This document shows, piece by piece, positions 26,144 to 35,713 of a stretch of 64,000 nt of DNA. The DNA lies in NCBI GenBank assembly GCA_904396495.1, contig CAJFOJ010000067.1:1-64000 (forward strand), written 5' to 3'. Both the position numbers and the translations under genes were made by a program. The first letter of the stretch is position 1, and each line of letters begins with the position of its first letter. The notes beneath the pieces were generated by a model. That model ran no database searches. It saw only the letters and a list, made by a program, of their open reading frames with translations, and was not told the DNA's origin. Source of the stretch: an uncultured Oscillospiraceae bacterium. GTDB lineage: Bacteria; Bacillota; Clostridia; Oscillospirales; Ruminococcaceae.

Positions 26144-27574
26144 ATGTATTCTAATTACGAAAGCCCCTTTGGAACCAGATACGCAAGTGAAGAAATGCAG
26201 TATCTGTTTTCCGCTGACAAAAAGTTTAAAACCTGGCGTAAGCTCTGGATCGCCCTGGCCAAGGCCGAGCATCGGCTGGGGCTTCCTATCACCGAAGAGC
26301 AGATTGACGAGCTCGTCGCCCACAAAGACGACATCAACTACGAAGTTGCCGAGGAGCGGGAAAAGCTCACCCGCCACGACGTAATGAGCCATGTTTACGC
26401 CTACGGCGTCCAGTGCCCCAAGGCCAAGGGAATCATCCACTTGGGAGCCACTTCCTGCTATGTGGGCGACAACACCGATGTGGTCATTTTACGGGAGGCT
26501 TTGCAGATCGTCCGGCGGAAGGTGATAAACGTCATCGCCAACCTTAAAAAATTCGCAGAAGAATACAAGTCCCTCCCCTGCCTTGCTTACACCCACCTCC
26601 AGCCGGCCCAGCTCACCACTGTGGGCAAGCGGGCGACGCTGTGGATGAACGAGCTGCTCTACGACCTGGACGAAATCGACTACCGAATCAAAAACCTGAA
26701 GCTTTTGGGCTCCAAAGGCACCACCGGCACCCAGGCCAGCTTTGTGGAACTGTTTGAAGGCGACCGGGAGAAAATCAAGCTTCTCGACCAGTATATCTGC
26801 GAAGATATGGGCTTTGACGGAGTAGTCCCCGTTTCGGGCCAGACTTATTCCCGTAAAATCGACGCGGCGGTTTTGGCCACTTTAAGCGGCGTGGCCCAGT
26901 CGGCGTCCAAGTTCTCAAACGACTTGCGGATTCTCCAAAACTTTAAGGAAATGGAAGAACCTTTCGAGAAAAACCAGATCGGTTCCTCCGCCATGCCCTA
27001 CAAGCGCAACCCCATGCGCTCTGAGCGGATCACTTCCCTTGCCCGCTACGTGATTGTGGACAGCTTAAACCCCGCCTTCACCGCCGCCACCCAGTGGTTT
27101 GAGCGGACATTGGACGACAGCGCCAACAAGCGGATTTCGGTGGCGGAAGCTTTCCTGGCCGTCGATTCCATTTTAAATATTATGTTAAATGTCACCGCCG
27201 ATTTGGTGGTATACCCCAAAGTCATCACACAGCGGGTCATGAAGGAGCTCCCCTTTATGGCCACCGAAAACATCATGATGCAGGCTGTCAAAAAAGGCGG
27301 CGACCGGCAGGAGCTCCACGAAAAACTCCGCCAGCACTCCATTGCAGCAGCCAAAGTCGTCAAAGAAGAAGGCGGCGAAAACGACCTCATCGACCGGGTT
27401 GTCAACGACAAGAGCTTTAACCTGACAAAAGACGAAATTATGGCGGTCATGCAGCCCATCCACTTCGTCGGCCGGGCGGTTGAGCAGGTGGACGAGTTCC
27501 TCGCAAACTGCATAAACCCCATCCTGGAAGCCAACCGGGACATCCTAGGGGAAAGCGCACAGTTAAAGGTATAG
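26144..27574 (+). CDS. purB: Adenylosuccinate lyase
   Basis: Cleaves SAICAR and adenylosuccinate in purine synthesis. 476 residues, the longer clostridial form. Seen: 'SHVYAYGVQCPKAKGIIHLGATSCYVGDN' region (about 82-110), 'THLQPAQLTTVGKRA', and the fumarase/aspartase signature 'GSSAMPYKRNPM' at about 280-291. ATG follows GGAGAGGA. No other pur genes nearby. Followed by aconitase after 159 bases. Confidence 0.96.
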   Translation: MYSNYESPFGTRYASEEMQYLFSADKKFKTWRKLWIALAKAEHRLGLPITEEQIDELVAHKDDINYEVAEEREKLTRHDVMSHVYAYGVQCPKAKGIIHLGATSCYVGDNTDVVILREALQIVRRKVINVIANLKKFAEEYKSLPCLAYTHLQPAQLTTVGKRATLWMNELLYDLDEIDYRIKNLKLLGSKGTTGTQASFVELFEGDREKIKLLDQYICEDMGFDGVVPVSGQTYSRKIDAAVLATLSGVAQSASKFSNDLRILQNFKEMEEPFEKNQIGSSAMPYKRNPMRSERITSLARYVIVDSLNPAFTAATQWFERTLDDSANKRISVAEAFLAVDSILNIMLNVTADLVVYPKVITQRVMKELPFMATENIMMQAVKKGGDRQELHEKLRQHSIAAAKVVKEEGGENDLIDRVVNDKSFNLTKDEIMAVMQPIHFVGRAVEQVDEFLANCINPILEANRDILGESAQLKV

Positions 27575-27733
27575 TTGGCGCCCATCCCAACCAGTGCTAG
27601 CAAAACAGCTCGATGGACAAAGATGCTTTCGCTCGTTTTTCACGAAATACTGGAAAGGCAAAAAATTGCTTTTATCAGCGGCAGGCTGCCTCTATCCGGG
27701 CTTTACAATCAATACAGGAAGGAAGTGCCCCAT

Positions 27734-29671
27734 ATGGGATACACCATTGCAGAAAAAATCATCAAAGCACACCTTGTAGACGGCGAGATGGTCAAAGGCC
27801 AGGAAATCGGCCTTAAAATCGATCAGACTCTCACCCAGGACGCCACCGGAACCATGGCTTATCTGGAATTCGAGGCCATGGGCGTCAAACGGGTCAAAAC
27901 CGAGAAAAGCGTCGCTTATATCGACCACAATACCCTCCAGTCCGGCTTTGAAAACGCCGACGACCACCGTTTTATCGGCTCCGTCGCCAAAAAGCACGGC
28001 ATTTACTTCTCCCGCCCCGGCAACGGCATCTGCCATCAGGTCCAGTTGGAGCGGTTCGCCGTCCCCGGAAAAACTTTGATCGGCTCCGACAGCCACACCC
28101 CCACTGCCGGCGGTATCGGCATGTTCGCCTGCGGCGCAGGCGGCTTGGACGTTGCTGTCGCCATGGGCGGCGGTGCGTACTACATCACCATGCCCCAGAT
28201 GGTCCGTATCAATTTGACCGGCAAACTGAATCCCTGGGTCAGCGCAAAAGACGTGATCTTGGAAGTGCTGCGCATCCTGTCCGTCAAAGGCGGCGTGGGC
28301 AAGGTCATCGAATACGGCGGCGAAGGCGTCAAGACGCTTTCCGTCCCCGAGCGCGCCACCATCACCAACATGGGCGCCGAGTTGGGCGCCACCACCTCCA
28401 TCTTCCCCTCCGACGAAATTACGAGGGAATTTTTGAAAGCTCAGGATCGGGAACAGGATTGGGTTGAAGTCAAACCCGACGCTGACGCCGTTTACGACGA
28501 GACCTACGACATCGACCTGTCGGCTTTGAAGCCTCTGGCCGCCTGTCCCCACAGCCCTGACAACGTAAAACCCATCGCAGAGCTGGCAGGACAGAAAATC
28601 GATCAGGTCTGCATCGGCTCCTGCACCAACTCCTCCTATCTCGACATGATGAAAGTGGCCCACATCCTCAAAGGCAAAAAGGTCCATCCTGACGTGAGCC
28701 TGGCCATCGCCCCCGGCTCCAAGCAGGTTCTCAATATGCTGGCGCTAAATGGCGCTTTGGCAGATCTCATCGGCGCAGGCGCCAGAATCCTCGAATCCGC
28801 CTGCGGCCCCTGCATCGGCATGGGCCAGTCCCCCAACTCCAAGGGTATCTCTTTGCGCACCTTCAACCGGAACTTTGAAGGCAGAAGCGGCACCAAGGAT
28901 GCGGGCGTTTACCTGGTGAGCCCCGAAACCGCCGCGGCTTCCGCTTTGACCGGCGTGTTCACCGACCCCACCACTTTGGGCGACATGCCCTCTATCCCCA
29001 TGCCGGAGCATTTTCTCATCAACGACAACATGGTGGAGCCCCCTGTGGACGAAAAGGACATGGATTCCGTCGTCATCCTCCGCGGCCCCAACATCAAACC
29101 CTTCCCCACCACCACTCCTCTCGATGAAACCATCGCCTGCGACGTGATTTTAAAGGTGGGCGACAACATCACCACCGACCACATTATGCCTGCGGGAGCG
29201 AAAATCCTCCCCTACCGCTCCAACATCCCTCACCTGTCCCAGTACTGCTTTGCAGTCTGCGACGAGACCTTCCCCGAGCGGGCCAAAGCGGCAGGAAAAG
29301 GCATCATCGTCGGCGGAAGCAACTACGGTCAGGGTTCTTCCCGTGAACACGCCGCTCTCGTTCCCCTGTATCTGGGCATCAAGGCGGTCATCGTCAAAAG
29401 CTTCGCCCGCATCCACAAGCAAAACCTCATTAACGCCGGTATTCTCCCCCTGACTTTCGCCAATGAGGCGGATTACGACGCTGTTTCCCAGGGCGACGCG
29501 CTGGAGCTCAAAGATGTGCGCAAAGCAATCGAAAACGGAGAAGACATTGTCCTCATCGACAAGACCACCGGCAAAGAGATCCCCGTTATCTGCGACCTGA
29601 GCGGCCGGGCCAAGGACATTTTGCTGGCAGGCGGACTCTTAAATTACACTAAAGAGCAGAGCGGTAGCTGA
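27734..29671 (+). CDS. Aconitate hydratase
   Basis: 4Fe-4S enzyme interconverting citrate and isocitrate. 645 residues, the single-chain short clostridial form related to the LeuC/LeuD and homoaconitase group. Seen: 'GSDSHTPTAGGIGMFACGAGG' region near 118-138, cluster cysteines in 'IGSCTNSSYLD' (about 293) and 'ESACGPCIGMGQSP' (Cys at about 355 and 358), and the swivel domain 'GGSNYGQGSSREHAA' near 535. ATG 27734 is chosen over the longer frame from 27575: ACAGGAAGG precedes it and the family N-terminus starts here. With icd it makes 2-oxoglutarate from citrate. Confidence 0.92.
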   Translation: MGYTIAEKIIKAHLVDGEMVKGQEIGLKIDQTLTQDATGTMAYLEFEAMGVKRVKTEKSVAYIDHNTLQSGFENADDHRFIGSVAKKHGIYFSRPGNGICHQVQLERFAVPGKTLIGSDSHTPTAGGIGMFACGAGGLDVAVAMGGGAYYITMPQMVRINLTGKLNPWVSAKDVILEVLRILSVKGGVGKVIEYGGEGVKTLSVPERATITNMGAELGATTSIFPSDEITREFLKAQDREQDWVEVKPDADAVYDETYDIDLSALKPLAACPHSPDNVKPIAELAGQKIDQVCIGSCTNSSYLDMMKVAHILKGKKVHPDVSLAIAPGSKQVLNMLALNGALADLIGAGARILESACGPCIGMGQSPNSKGISLRTFNRNFEGRSGTKDAGVYLVSPETAAASALTGVFTDPTTLGDMPSIPMPEHFLINDNMVEPPVDEKDMDSVVILRGPNIKPFPTTTPLDETIACDVILKVGDNITTDHIMPAGAKILPYRSNIPHLSQYCFAVCDETFPERAKAAGKGIIVGGSNYGQGSSREHAALVPLYLGIKAVIVKSFARIHKQNLINAGILPLTFANEADYDAVSQGDALELKDVRKAIENGEDIVLIDKTTGKEIPVICDLSGRAKDILLAGGLLNYTKEQSGS

Positions 29672-29694
29672 CGCGCCAAGCGGAAGGTTTTAAT

Positions 29695-30294
29695 ATGGAT
29701 TCCAAACGCTGTCCCTGCTGGACGCAGCACCCGCTGATGCGGGAATACCATGACAACGAATGGGGCCGGCCGGTTCACAGTGACCAGAAACATTTTGAGA
29801 TGATTGTCCTGGAAGTCATGCAATGCGGCCTCAATTGGCTGATGATCCTGCAAAAACGGGAAGTTTTCCGTCGTTGCTTTCAGGAGTTTTCCCCGGAAAA
29901 GGCCGCCGCCTTCACAGAAGAGGACGTAGAACGGATCCTCGGGACGGAGGGGATGATTCGCTCGGTACGCAAGATCCGCGCCGTCATTCAAAACGCTCAG
30001 AAATTTCTTGAAATCGCAGCGGAATACGGCTCTTTCGACAACTACCTTTGGGGCTTTACCGGCGGCAAAACCTTGATCTACCCGGAAAACATCCCGGAGC
30101 CTTTTCCGGCGAAAAACAAGCTTTCCGATGAGATCAGCCGGGATTTAAAGAAAAGGGGCTTTCAGTACCTCGGTTCTCTCACTGTCTACGCCCATTTGCA
30201 GGCCTGCGGTCTCATCAACGACCACGACCGGAGCTGCCCGATGTTTAAAGTCCTTTGCAAAGCCTACCCTCACCAATACCAGGACGTATTTTGA
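29695..30294 (+). CDS. tag: DNA-3-methyladenine glycosylase I
   Basis: Removes 3-methyladenine from DNA. 199 residues. Zinc-site and active-site signatures are present: N-terminal '[22 protein letters not shown]' spans Cys5 and the YHD-EWG motif, '[17 protein letters not shown]' holds the helix-hairpin-helix start, and '[12 protein letters not shown]' supplies the C-terminal His/Cys of the zinc snap. It sits between aconitase and isocitrate dehydrogenase, with 23 and 29 bases on each side, so it is probably co-transcribed with metabolic genes. Confidence 0.93.
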   Translation: MDSKRCPCWTQHPLMREYHDNEWGRPVHSDQKHFEMIVLEVMQCGLNWLMILQKREVFRRCFQEFSPEKAAAFTEEDVERILGTEGMIRSVRKIRAVIQNAQKFLEIAAEYGSFDNYLWGFTGGKTLIYPENIPEPFPAKNKLSDEISRDLKKRGFQYLGSLTVYAHLQACGLINDHDRSCPMFKVLCKAYPHQYQDVF

Positions 30295-30323
30295 ATAGTC
30301 ACAAACCAGAAAGGATGACCGAA

Positions 30324-31535
30324 ATGTCCGATAAAATTCAGATGAAAACCCCCTTAGTCGAGATGGATGGGGACGAAATGACGAGAATCATGTGGCAGAT
30401 GATCAAAGACATTCTGCTGCTTCCCTACATCGACTTAAAAACCGAGTATTACGACTTAGGGCTTGTCAAACGCAACGAGACAAACGACCAGATCACCATT
30501 GACGCCGCCAACGCCAACAAAAAGTATGGTGTTGCCGTCAAATGCGCCACCATCACGCCAAACGCCGCCCGGATGCCGGAGTACAACCTGAAAGAGATGT
30601 GGAAATCCCCCAACGGCACCATCCGCGCTATGTTGGACGGCACCGTTTTCCGGGCTCCCATTATCGTGAAAGGCATCACCCCCTTTATCCCCACCTGGAC
30701 AAAGCCCATCACCATTGCCCGTCACGCCTACGGCGACATCTACAAAAACAGCGAGATGAAGGTGGACGCAGGCTGTAAAGCGGAACTCCTTGTCACTGAT
30801 AAAAACGGCAACGAAAGCCGTCAGCTCATCCACGATTTCAAAACCCCCGGTATCATCCAGGGCGTCCACAACGTGGATGAATCCATCGCCTCCTTTGCGA
30901 GAAGCTGTATGAACTTTGCGTTGGACACCAAACAGGATCTGTGGTTCGCCACCAAAGACACCATCTCCAAAACCTATGACCACCGGTTTAAAGACATCTT
31001 CGCCGAGGTCTACGAGCAGGAGTACAAAGAAAAGTTTGAGGCGGCGGGTATCGAGTACTTCTACACCCTCATCGACGACGCGGTGGCCCGGGTCATCCGC
31101 TCCGAGGGCGGCTACATCTGGGCCTGCAAAAACTACGACGGCGACGTCATGTCCGACATGGTGGCCACCGCTTTCGGAAGCCTTGGCCTCATGACTTCGG
31201 TTTTGGTTTCCCCCGACGGTGTATACGAATACGAGGCCGCCCACGGCACGGTGCAGCGCCACTACTATAAGCACTTAAAGGGTGAAAAGACCTCCAGCAA
31301 CTCAATGGCGACCATCTTTGCCTGGACCGGCGCTCTCCGCAAGAGAGGCGAGCTGGACAACCTCCCCGAGCTCTGCGATTTTGCAGACAAGTTGGAGAAA
31401 GCCTCCATCCAGACCATCGAGGAAGGCGTCATGACCGGCGATTTGATCCCCCTCTGCTCTCTCGAAAACAAACAAAAGGTGGACACCGAGACTTTCCTTC
31501 GGGAAATCGACAGCCGCCTGAAAAAACTGCTGTAA
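30324..31535 (+). CDS. icd: NADP-dependent isocitrate dehydrogenase
   Basis: Oxidative decarboxylation of isocitrate to 2-oxoglutarate. 403 residues, of the homodimeric type shared with eukaryotic IDH1/2: '[18 protein letters not shown]' at residues 11-28, '[20 protein letters not shown]' near 93, 'RHAYGDIY', '[25 protein letters not shown]' region, and '[11 protein letters not shown]'. ATG 30324 has AGAAAGGATG at proper spacing; the upstream in-frame starts lie in tag. Together with aconitase it gives the oxidative branch for glutamate synthesis; citrate synthase is not in the window. Confidence 0.95.
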   Translation: MSDKIQMKTPLVEMDGDEMTRIMWQMIKDILLLPYIDLKTEYYDLGLVKRNETNDQITIDAANANKKYGVAVKCATITPNAARMPEYNLKEMWKSPNGTIRAMLDGTVFRAPIIVKGITPFIPTWTKPITIARHAYGDIYKNSEMKVDAGCKAELLVTDKNGNESRQLIHDFKTPGIIQGVHNVDESIASFARSCMNFALDTKQDLWFATKDTISKTYDHRFKDIFAEVYEQEYKEKFEAAGIEYFYTLIDDAVARVIRSEGGYIWACKNYDGDVMSDMVATAFGSLGLMTSVLVSPDGVYEYEAAHGTVQRHYYKHLKGEKTSSNSMATIFAWTGALRKRGELDNLPELCDFADKLEKASIQTIEEGVMTGDLIPLCSLENKQKVDTETFLREIDSRLKKLL

Positions 31536-31615
31536 GCAAACTGAATCCAGCCGCCAAAAACGTTGAAAACGACTTTTGGCGCTTTGGCACCATTTCGAAA
31601 TAAGGAGTTTCTACC

Positions 31616-32278
31616 ATGGCAAAAGGCAATGTTTCTTTGTCCGTTATCCGGCGCCTCCCCCGGTATCACCGTTTTTTAAGGGAGCTTGCGGAGAGCGGCG
31701 TCGTGCGGATTTCCTCCGGCGACCTGTCGAAGCGGATGGGGCTCACCGCCTCTCAGATCCGGCAGGACTTAAACTGCTTCGGCGGATTCGGCCAACAGGG
31801 CTACGGCTATAATGTCAAAGCCCTGTACGAAGAAATCAGCAAAATTTTAGGCCTTGGAATTCCTCGCAAAACCATTCTCATTGGAGCAGGTAACCTGGGC
31901 CGCGCCGTCACCCAGCATATGGATTTTTCGGTTCGAGGCTTTGAGCTCATCGGCATGTTTGATATAAACCCTGAGCTCATTGGTAAAAAGATCGGCGGCG
32001 TCGAGATTTACGACAGCAACTATCTCAGCGAGTTCTGTGAAAAGCATCACCCTGTCGTTGCCATCCTCTGCATTCCAAAAGAGGCGGCAAAAGAGCTGGC
32101 CAAAGTGTTGGTTTCCCACGGGATCAAGGGATTTTGGAACTTTAGTCACTACGATTTGGCTATCGATTATAACGATATCGCCGTGGAAAATGTCCATTTG
32201 GGCGACAGCCTTTCTATCCTCTGTTACCGAGTCCATCAGCTGGAAAATCCTCAGGAGAAGGCTTCTTCCGACAAGTAG
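31616..32278 (+). CDS. rex: Redox-sensing transcriptional repressor Rex
   Basis: Represses fermentation genes at low NADH; NADH releases it from DNA. 220 residues. N-terminal winged helix (about 1-75) with 'RISSGDLSKRMGLTASQIRQDL'-type recognition region, then a Rossmann domain with 'LIGAGNLGRAV' (about 88-98) and 'GMFDINPELIG'. ATG follows AAGGAG. It ends the purB-acn-tag-icd-rex array. A perfect Rex operator lies at adhE (20240) and a one-mismatch site at the head of its own array (26054), so it may regulate itself. Confidence 0.97.
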   Translation: MAKGNVSLSVIRRLPRYHRFLRELAESGVVRISSGDLSKRMGLTASQIRQDLNCFGGFGQQGYGYNVKALYEEISKILGLGIPRKTILIGAGNLGRAVTQHMDFSVRGFELIGMFDINPELIGKKIGGVEIYDSNYLSEFCEKHHPVVAILCIPKEAAKELAKVLVSHGIKGFWNFSHYDLAIDYNDIAVENVHLGDSLSILCYRVHQLENPQEKASSDK

Positions 32279-32316
32279 GAAGGCTTCAAAAATTCGGGAA
32301 AAACAATGATTTTTTC

Positions 32317-32345
32317 TTGACAAATACACGCAAAGGCAGTATAAT
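32317..32345 (+). promoter_or_regulatory. tRNA-Pro promoter
   Basis: Consensus TTGACA (32317-32322), 17-base spacer, consensus TATAAT (32340-32345), 19 bases before the mature tRNA. Confidence 0.92.
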
Positions 32346-32364
32346 GTGTTTTGCGTGATGTCAA

Positions 32365-32441
<77 letters not shown>

Positions 32442-32445
32442 GGCA

Positions 32446-32486
32446 GAGCCTGGACGCATTGGCGTTCCAGGCTCATTTTGTATTTT
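32446..32486 (+). terminator. tRNA-Pro terminator
   Basis: GAGCCTGGACGC pairs with GCGTTCCAGGCTC (one-base bulge) around ATTG, followed by ATTTTGTATTTT. Confidence 0.88.
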
Positions 32487-32534
32487 GAGCTTTGCGCTTG
32501 CGCTTTCAGCGGCTCTGAACATCCGTATAAAGGG

Positions 32535-32574
32535 AAAGCACTTGGGTATTGCTCAAGTGCTTTTTGTTTTAATC
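32535..32574 (+). terminator. Second hairpin-terminator before the GH20 gene
   Basis: AAAGCACTTG / CAAGTGCTTT with 9-base loop and TTTTGTTTT after it. The region from here to 32717 holds a further GCCGG-type hairpin (about 32655-32678) and no gene. Confidence 0.75.
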
Positions 32575-32717
32575 CCCACTTCAACGGCAAAACTGGACTG
32601 GGGAAGTATCTCTCACCACATAGACAGCAGATAAAATCGATGCCGCCGTTTTGTCCGGCACAAGCTTTGCGCTGCCGGCGGGATTTGTTTTATCTAATAG
32701 GAAAGGGGCATAACAAA

Positions 32718-34337
32718 ATGTCTGACGCTATCAAATTTCACCGGTTTGGCTTGATGCTGGATTGTTCCCGCAACGCCGTCATGAACCTGCCAACCCTCAA
32801 AAAATGGATTGACTTGACCGCCGATATGGGCTACAACACCCTGCTTCTCTACACCGAGGACACCTATGAAGTGGACAATCAGCCTTATTTTGGGCATCTG
32901 CGGGGACGGTATTCCCAAAAGGAACTCAAGGAAATCGACGACTATGCCTTCCAAAAAGGGATGGAGGTTATCCCCTGTATCCAGACCTTAGCTCATTTAA
33001 ACGCCATTTTCCGTTGGCCCCAGTACCAGAAAATCCGGGACTGCGACGATATTCTGATGGCCGGAGAAGAAGACGTTTACGCCTTGATTGAGGACATGTT
33101 CGCCACCTTGGCGAAATGCTTCCGCAGCCGTGTGGTCAACATCGGTATGGATGAAGCCCACATGCTGGGCAGAGGCCAGTACCAGACCAAAAACGGTATG
33201 CGCGACCGGTCTGAAATTTTGGTGGAACATCTGTCGAAAGTCGCGGAGATCGCCGCCCGTCACGGTTTTGAAATCACCATGTGGGGCGATATGTTCTTCC
33301 GCTTGGCCAGTGGCGGGAATTATTATGTGGATGAGTTACACGTTTCCGACGAGTTGAAGGCAAAAATCCCCTCTAACGCAAACCTCATTTACTGGGATTA
33401 TTATTCCGCTGATAAAAAACGTTACGACACCCAGATTCGCCTCCACTCAGCCATCAAAGACAATATCTGGTTTGCAGGTGGACTGTGGAGCTGGACTGGC
33501 TTTGCCCCTCACAACGTCTACAGCATCGAGTGTACCACTGCCGCTTTGTCCAGCTGCCTTGAGAACAACGTCCAGAACGTCTTTTTGACCATGTGGGGCG
33601 ACAACGGCGCCGAGTGCTCCAAATTCTCCTGCTTACCCTCCCTCTATTACTCCGCGGAGTACGCCAAGGGCAACACCGACATGGCTGCCATCAAAAAGGG
33701 TTTTGAGGAGAAGTATGGCATTCCCTTTGATTCCTTTATGCTCTTAGATCTATTAGGCACTCCTAACGAAAATAAGGAAGAACCCTTAAATCCGGATAAA
33801 TACATGATGTACAACGACTGCTTTATGGGTATTTTTGACAGCACCGTCCGGGACGGCGACGCTGAGAGCTACGCTGCCTGCGCCAAAAAGCTCGCAGCCT
33901 TTACAGATGATCCCACCTGGGGATATCTCTACCGCACCATGGAAACCCTCTGCGATGTGTTAGCGGTTAAATTCAACATCGGTGTTAAGACCCGGAAGGC
34001 CTACTTGGCGGGCGACAAGAAAGCCCTTGCCGCTTTGGTGGAAGATTATGGCGACTTGCTGAAGAGAATTGACGCATTCTACGATGCTTTCCGCAGCCAA
34101 TGGGAGAAGGAAAACAAGCCCCACGGTTTCGATGTCCAGGACGTGCGTCTGGGCGGTTTGTACCGCCGAGTATGGCACTGCAAAAACCGGTTGCAGCAGT
34201 ATTTGGACGGCGTGATCAACCGCATCGAAGAATTGGAGGAACCGGTCTTGGATTCCCAGGGTAAAGGAGCTGTAGAAGCGACTGGCCCCGTTAGTTACAA
34301 CGATTGGAAAACCACCGTCAGCGCAAACGTGATCTGA
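32718..34337 (+). CDS. Family 20 glycoside hydrolase (beta-N-acetylhexosaminidase-like)
   Basis: 539 residues without a signal peptide, so cytoplasmic. TIM-barrel start 'RFGLMLDCSRNAVMNLPTLK' near 9-28, 'DMGYNTLLLYTEDTYEV' (36-52) and the catalytic Asp-Glu pair in 'VVNIGMDEAHMLG' (Asp145, Glu146), as expected for substrate-assisted GH20 enzymes. C-terminal helical region of about 200 residues follows the barrel. ATG 32718 follows GGAAAGGGG; the longer frame from 32478 runs into the tRNA terminator. Probably releases terminal GlcNAc/GalNAc from imported oligosaccharides; substrate is inferred. Confidence 0.82.
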   Translation: MSDAIKFHRFGLMLDCSRNAVMNLPTLKKWIDLTADMGYNTLLLYTEDTYEVDNQPYFGHLRGRYSQKELKEIDDYAFQKGMEVIPCIQTLAHLNAIFRWPQYQKIRDCDDILMAGEEDVYALIEDMFATLAKCFRSRVVNIGMDEAHMLGRGQYQTKNGMRDRSEILVEHLSKVAEIAARHGFEITMWGDMFFRLASGGNYYVDELHVSDELKAKIPSNANLIYWDYYSADKKRYDTQIRLHSAIKDNIWFAGGLWSWTGFAPHNVYSIECTTAALSSCLENNVQNVFLTMWGDNGAECSKFSCLPSLYYSAEYAKGNTDMAAIKKGFEEKYGIPFDSFMLLDLLGTPNENKEEPLNPDKYMMYNDCFMGIFDSTVRDGDAESYAACAKKLAAFTDDPTWGYLYRTMETLCDVLAVKFNIGVKTRKAYLAGDKKALAALVEDYGDLLKRIDAFYDAFRSQWEKENKPHGFDVQDVRLGGLYRRVWHCKNRLQQYLDGVINRIEELEEPVLDSQGKGAVEATGPVSYNDWKTTVSANVI

Positions 34338-34345
34338 CAAAGTGC

Positions 34346-34376
34346 AACCCACGTTCGGCAATCTGAACGTGGGTTT
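34346..34376 (+). terminator. GH20 gene terminator
   Basis: AACCCACGTTC / GAACGTGGGTT with 8-base loop and a TTTTT tail. Confidence 0.9.
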
Positions 34377-34401
34377 TTGATAACGCTCGCTTAAAGCAAT
34401 T

Positions 34402-34438
34402 GCCCCCACATACAGGCTAAAACCCTGCATGTGGGGGC
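34402..34438. terminator. Hairpin between convergent GH20 and CarD operon
   Basis: GCCCCCACAT / ATGTGGGGGC with an inner CAGG / CCTG stem. The T-run is weak on both strands, but it closes the minus-strand CarD operon. Confidence 0.6.
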
Positions 34439-34443
34439 TTATA

Positions 34444-34683
34444 TTATTCCAGGTAATTTCCGACACTGTATCCATTGTACTGTTTTTTGATTTTTAATAG
34501 GATTGAGCCGTCGTCCAATACCTTTTCCTCCATAGTTTTGTACAAAACCTTGGTTTTCTCCAATTTTTGCTTGTACTTTTGATATTCGGCCTGCACCTCG
34601 ATGACCGCCAAACTGTGATCGACGTCCTCCTTTAGCTGAAAGTGGAGGGTCTGCTCTAAGCAGGCCGATTGAATCCGTTTCAT
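34444..34683 (-). CDS. Small hypothetical protein downstream of carD
   Basis: 79 residues, soluble, with a central basic helix ('YQKYKQKLEKTKVLYKTMEE') and no known motif. ATG 34683 has GAAAGGA upstream; the longer frame to 34734 overlaps carD. It starts 28 bases after the carD stop, so the two form an operon. Function unknown. Confidence 0.6.
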   Translation of the reverse strand: MKRIQSACLEQTLHFQLKEDVDHSLAVIEVQAEYQKYKQKLEKTKVLYKTMEEKVLDDGSILLKIKKQYNGYSVGNYLE

Positions 34684-34711
34684 TTTGTTTCCTTTCTCCC
34701 GCCGGCTTTTA

Positions 34712-35233
34712 TTAAACCGGCTGTTTTCCCTCAATTTCGATCTGTTTCATAATAAATGGGAGAACCTCATCCTCTTTGATGTTCAACACCAGGGCGAATT
34801 CGTCATAAAGCATCTTCTCCGCTTCTTTTAAAAAGCGCTCATCCGAGACGTGGAGCTTTTTCCCTGTTTTCTGGAGCTCCTGCTGATGGAGATAGAGAGC
34901 CTTAATTGCCCGAATGAGCTCTAACCTGTCGCCGCGGGACAGAATTTCCCGACATCTTTCTTTCCGCTCGTTCTCGTTCTCGATCCAGGAAACCTCCTGA
35001 CGGGGCATGGCCTGGATCAGGGTATAAATCTCCTCAGGCGACAGTACCCGCCGCATTTTCCGTAGCAGCGCCTCGTTGTGCATCGGCACGTAAATCACCG
35101 AATTATCGCTGTACACCGGCTGCAAGGTATAGTAATCCATGACACAGCCGCCAAAATCCTTCTGTACCGTTCCGGTGATTTTGCAAACCCCCTGGGTACC
35201 ATATAAAATGGTGTCGTTGATCTGATAATCCAT
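34712..35233 (-). CDS. CarD/TRCF-domain transcriptional regulator
   Basis: CarD proteins bind the RNA polymerase beta subunit and stabilise open complexes. 173 residues: N-terminal Tudor-like RNA polymerase interaction domain ('IGDTILYGTQGVCKI'-like, here 'INDTILYGTQGVCKI', through 'VIYVPM', about 1-55), and an all-helical C-terminal domain. ATG 35233 has GGAGAAAG upstream and starts the domain; a longer frame is dismissed. Firmicutes have several such proteins, some tied to stress; which genes it affects is unknown. Confidence 0.85.
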   Translation of the reverse strand: MDYQINDTILYGTQGVCKITGTVQKDFGGCVMDYYTLQPVYSDNSVIYVPMHNEALLRKMRRVLSPEEIYTLIQAMPRQEVSWIENENERKERCREILSRGDRLELIRAIKALYLHQQELQKTGKKLHVSDERFLKEAEKMLYDEFALVLNIKEDEVLPFIMKQIEIEGKQPV

Positions 35234-35406
35234 TGTTCTTTCTCCTGCATGACATGCGGCATTATGCCGCCATAATAATCGGAAACGGATTGTCCGCACT
35301 TTGCAACTACCGGCGGCTCTGACTCCAAGCCGTGTCCCGTTTCCCTTTTACAAAAAGGCACTTTGTCCCCGAAAACCGTCCGGTTGCAGACAGTGCAAAA
35401 ACGCAA
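35095..35406 (-). CDS. Candidate small Cys-rich protein overlapping carD start
   Basis: A TTG codon (35404-35406) sits 8 bases behind AAAGGAG and opens a 103-codon frame. The first ~60 codons read 'RFCTVCNRTVFGDKVPFCKR...VAKCGQS', a zinc-ribbon-like spacing of four cysteines; the rest overlaps carD out of frame by 139 bases. The strong ribosome site and cysteine pattern argue for translation, the long overlap against a full-length functional product. It could be a leader ORF tuning carD. Only about 0.35 sure. Confidence 0.35.
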   Translation of the reverse strand: MRFCTVCNRTVFGDKVPFCKRETGHGLESEPPVVAKCGQSVSDYYGGIMPHVMQEKEQWIIRSTTPFYMVPRGFAKSPERYRRILAAVSWITIPCSRCTAIIR

Positions 35407-35713
35407 AAGTGCCTCTCCTTTCGTTCACCTGCCTTTCTTTGTTCCAATAAAAAACGCCTAGGCTGCAACAACTGGGCTTACATTCCGCCAAGCAGACTAC
35501 ACGTTGGTTACAATTTAAGTATAGCACATTCTCACAGAAAATTCCAGTGAAATAAGGACAACCTCTGTTATTTTCGTGATTTCTCACAACGTTTAGGCGC
35601 TGTATCTTTAGGGAATCTGACCATTAACCCCGATGTATTAAAAATAGGATGACTTTGGGGCCAGTTTGTGTTATGATGAAAAGCAGGATATGGATTGTAA
35701 AGGAGAACGCCCC

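Noticed and set aside
35348..35587. 79-codon minus-strand frame upstream of the CarD operon
   Set aside because: No ribosome site and no recognisable pattern, unlike the nearby TTG frame.
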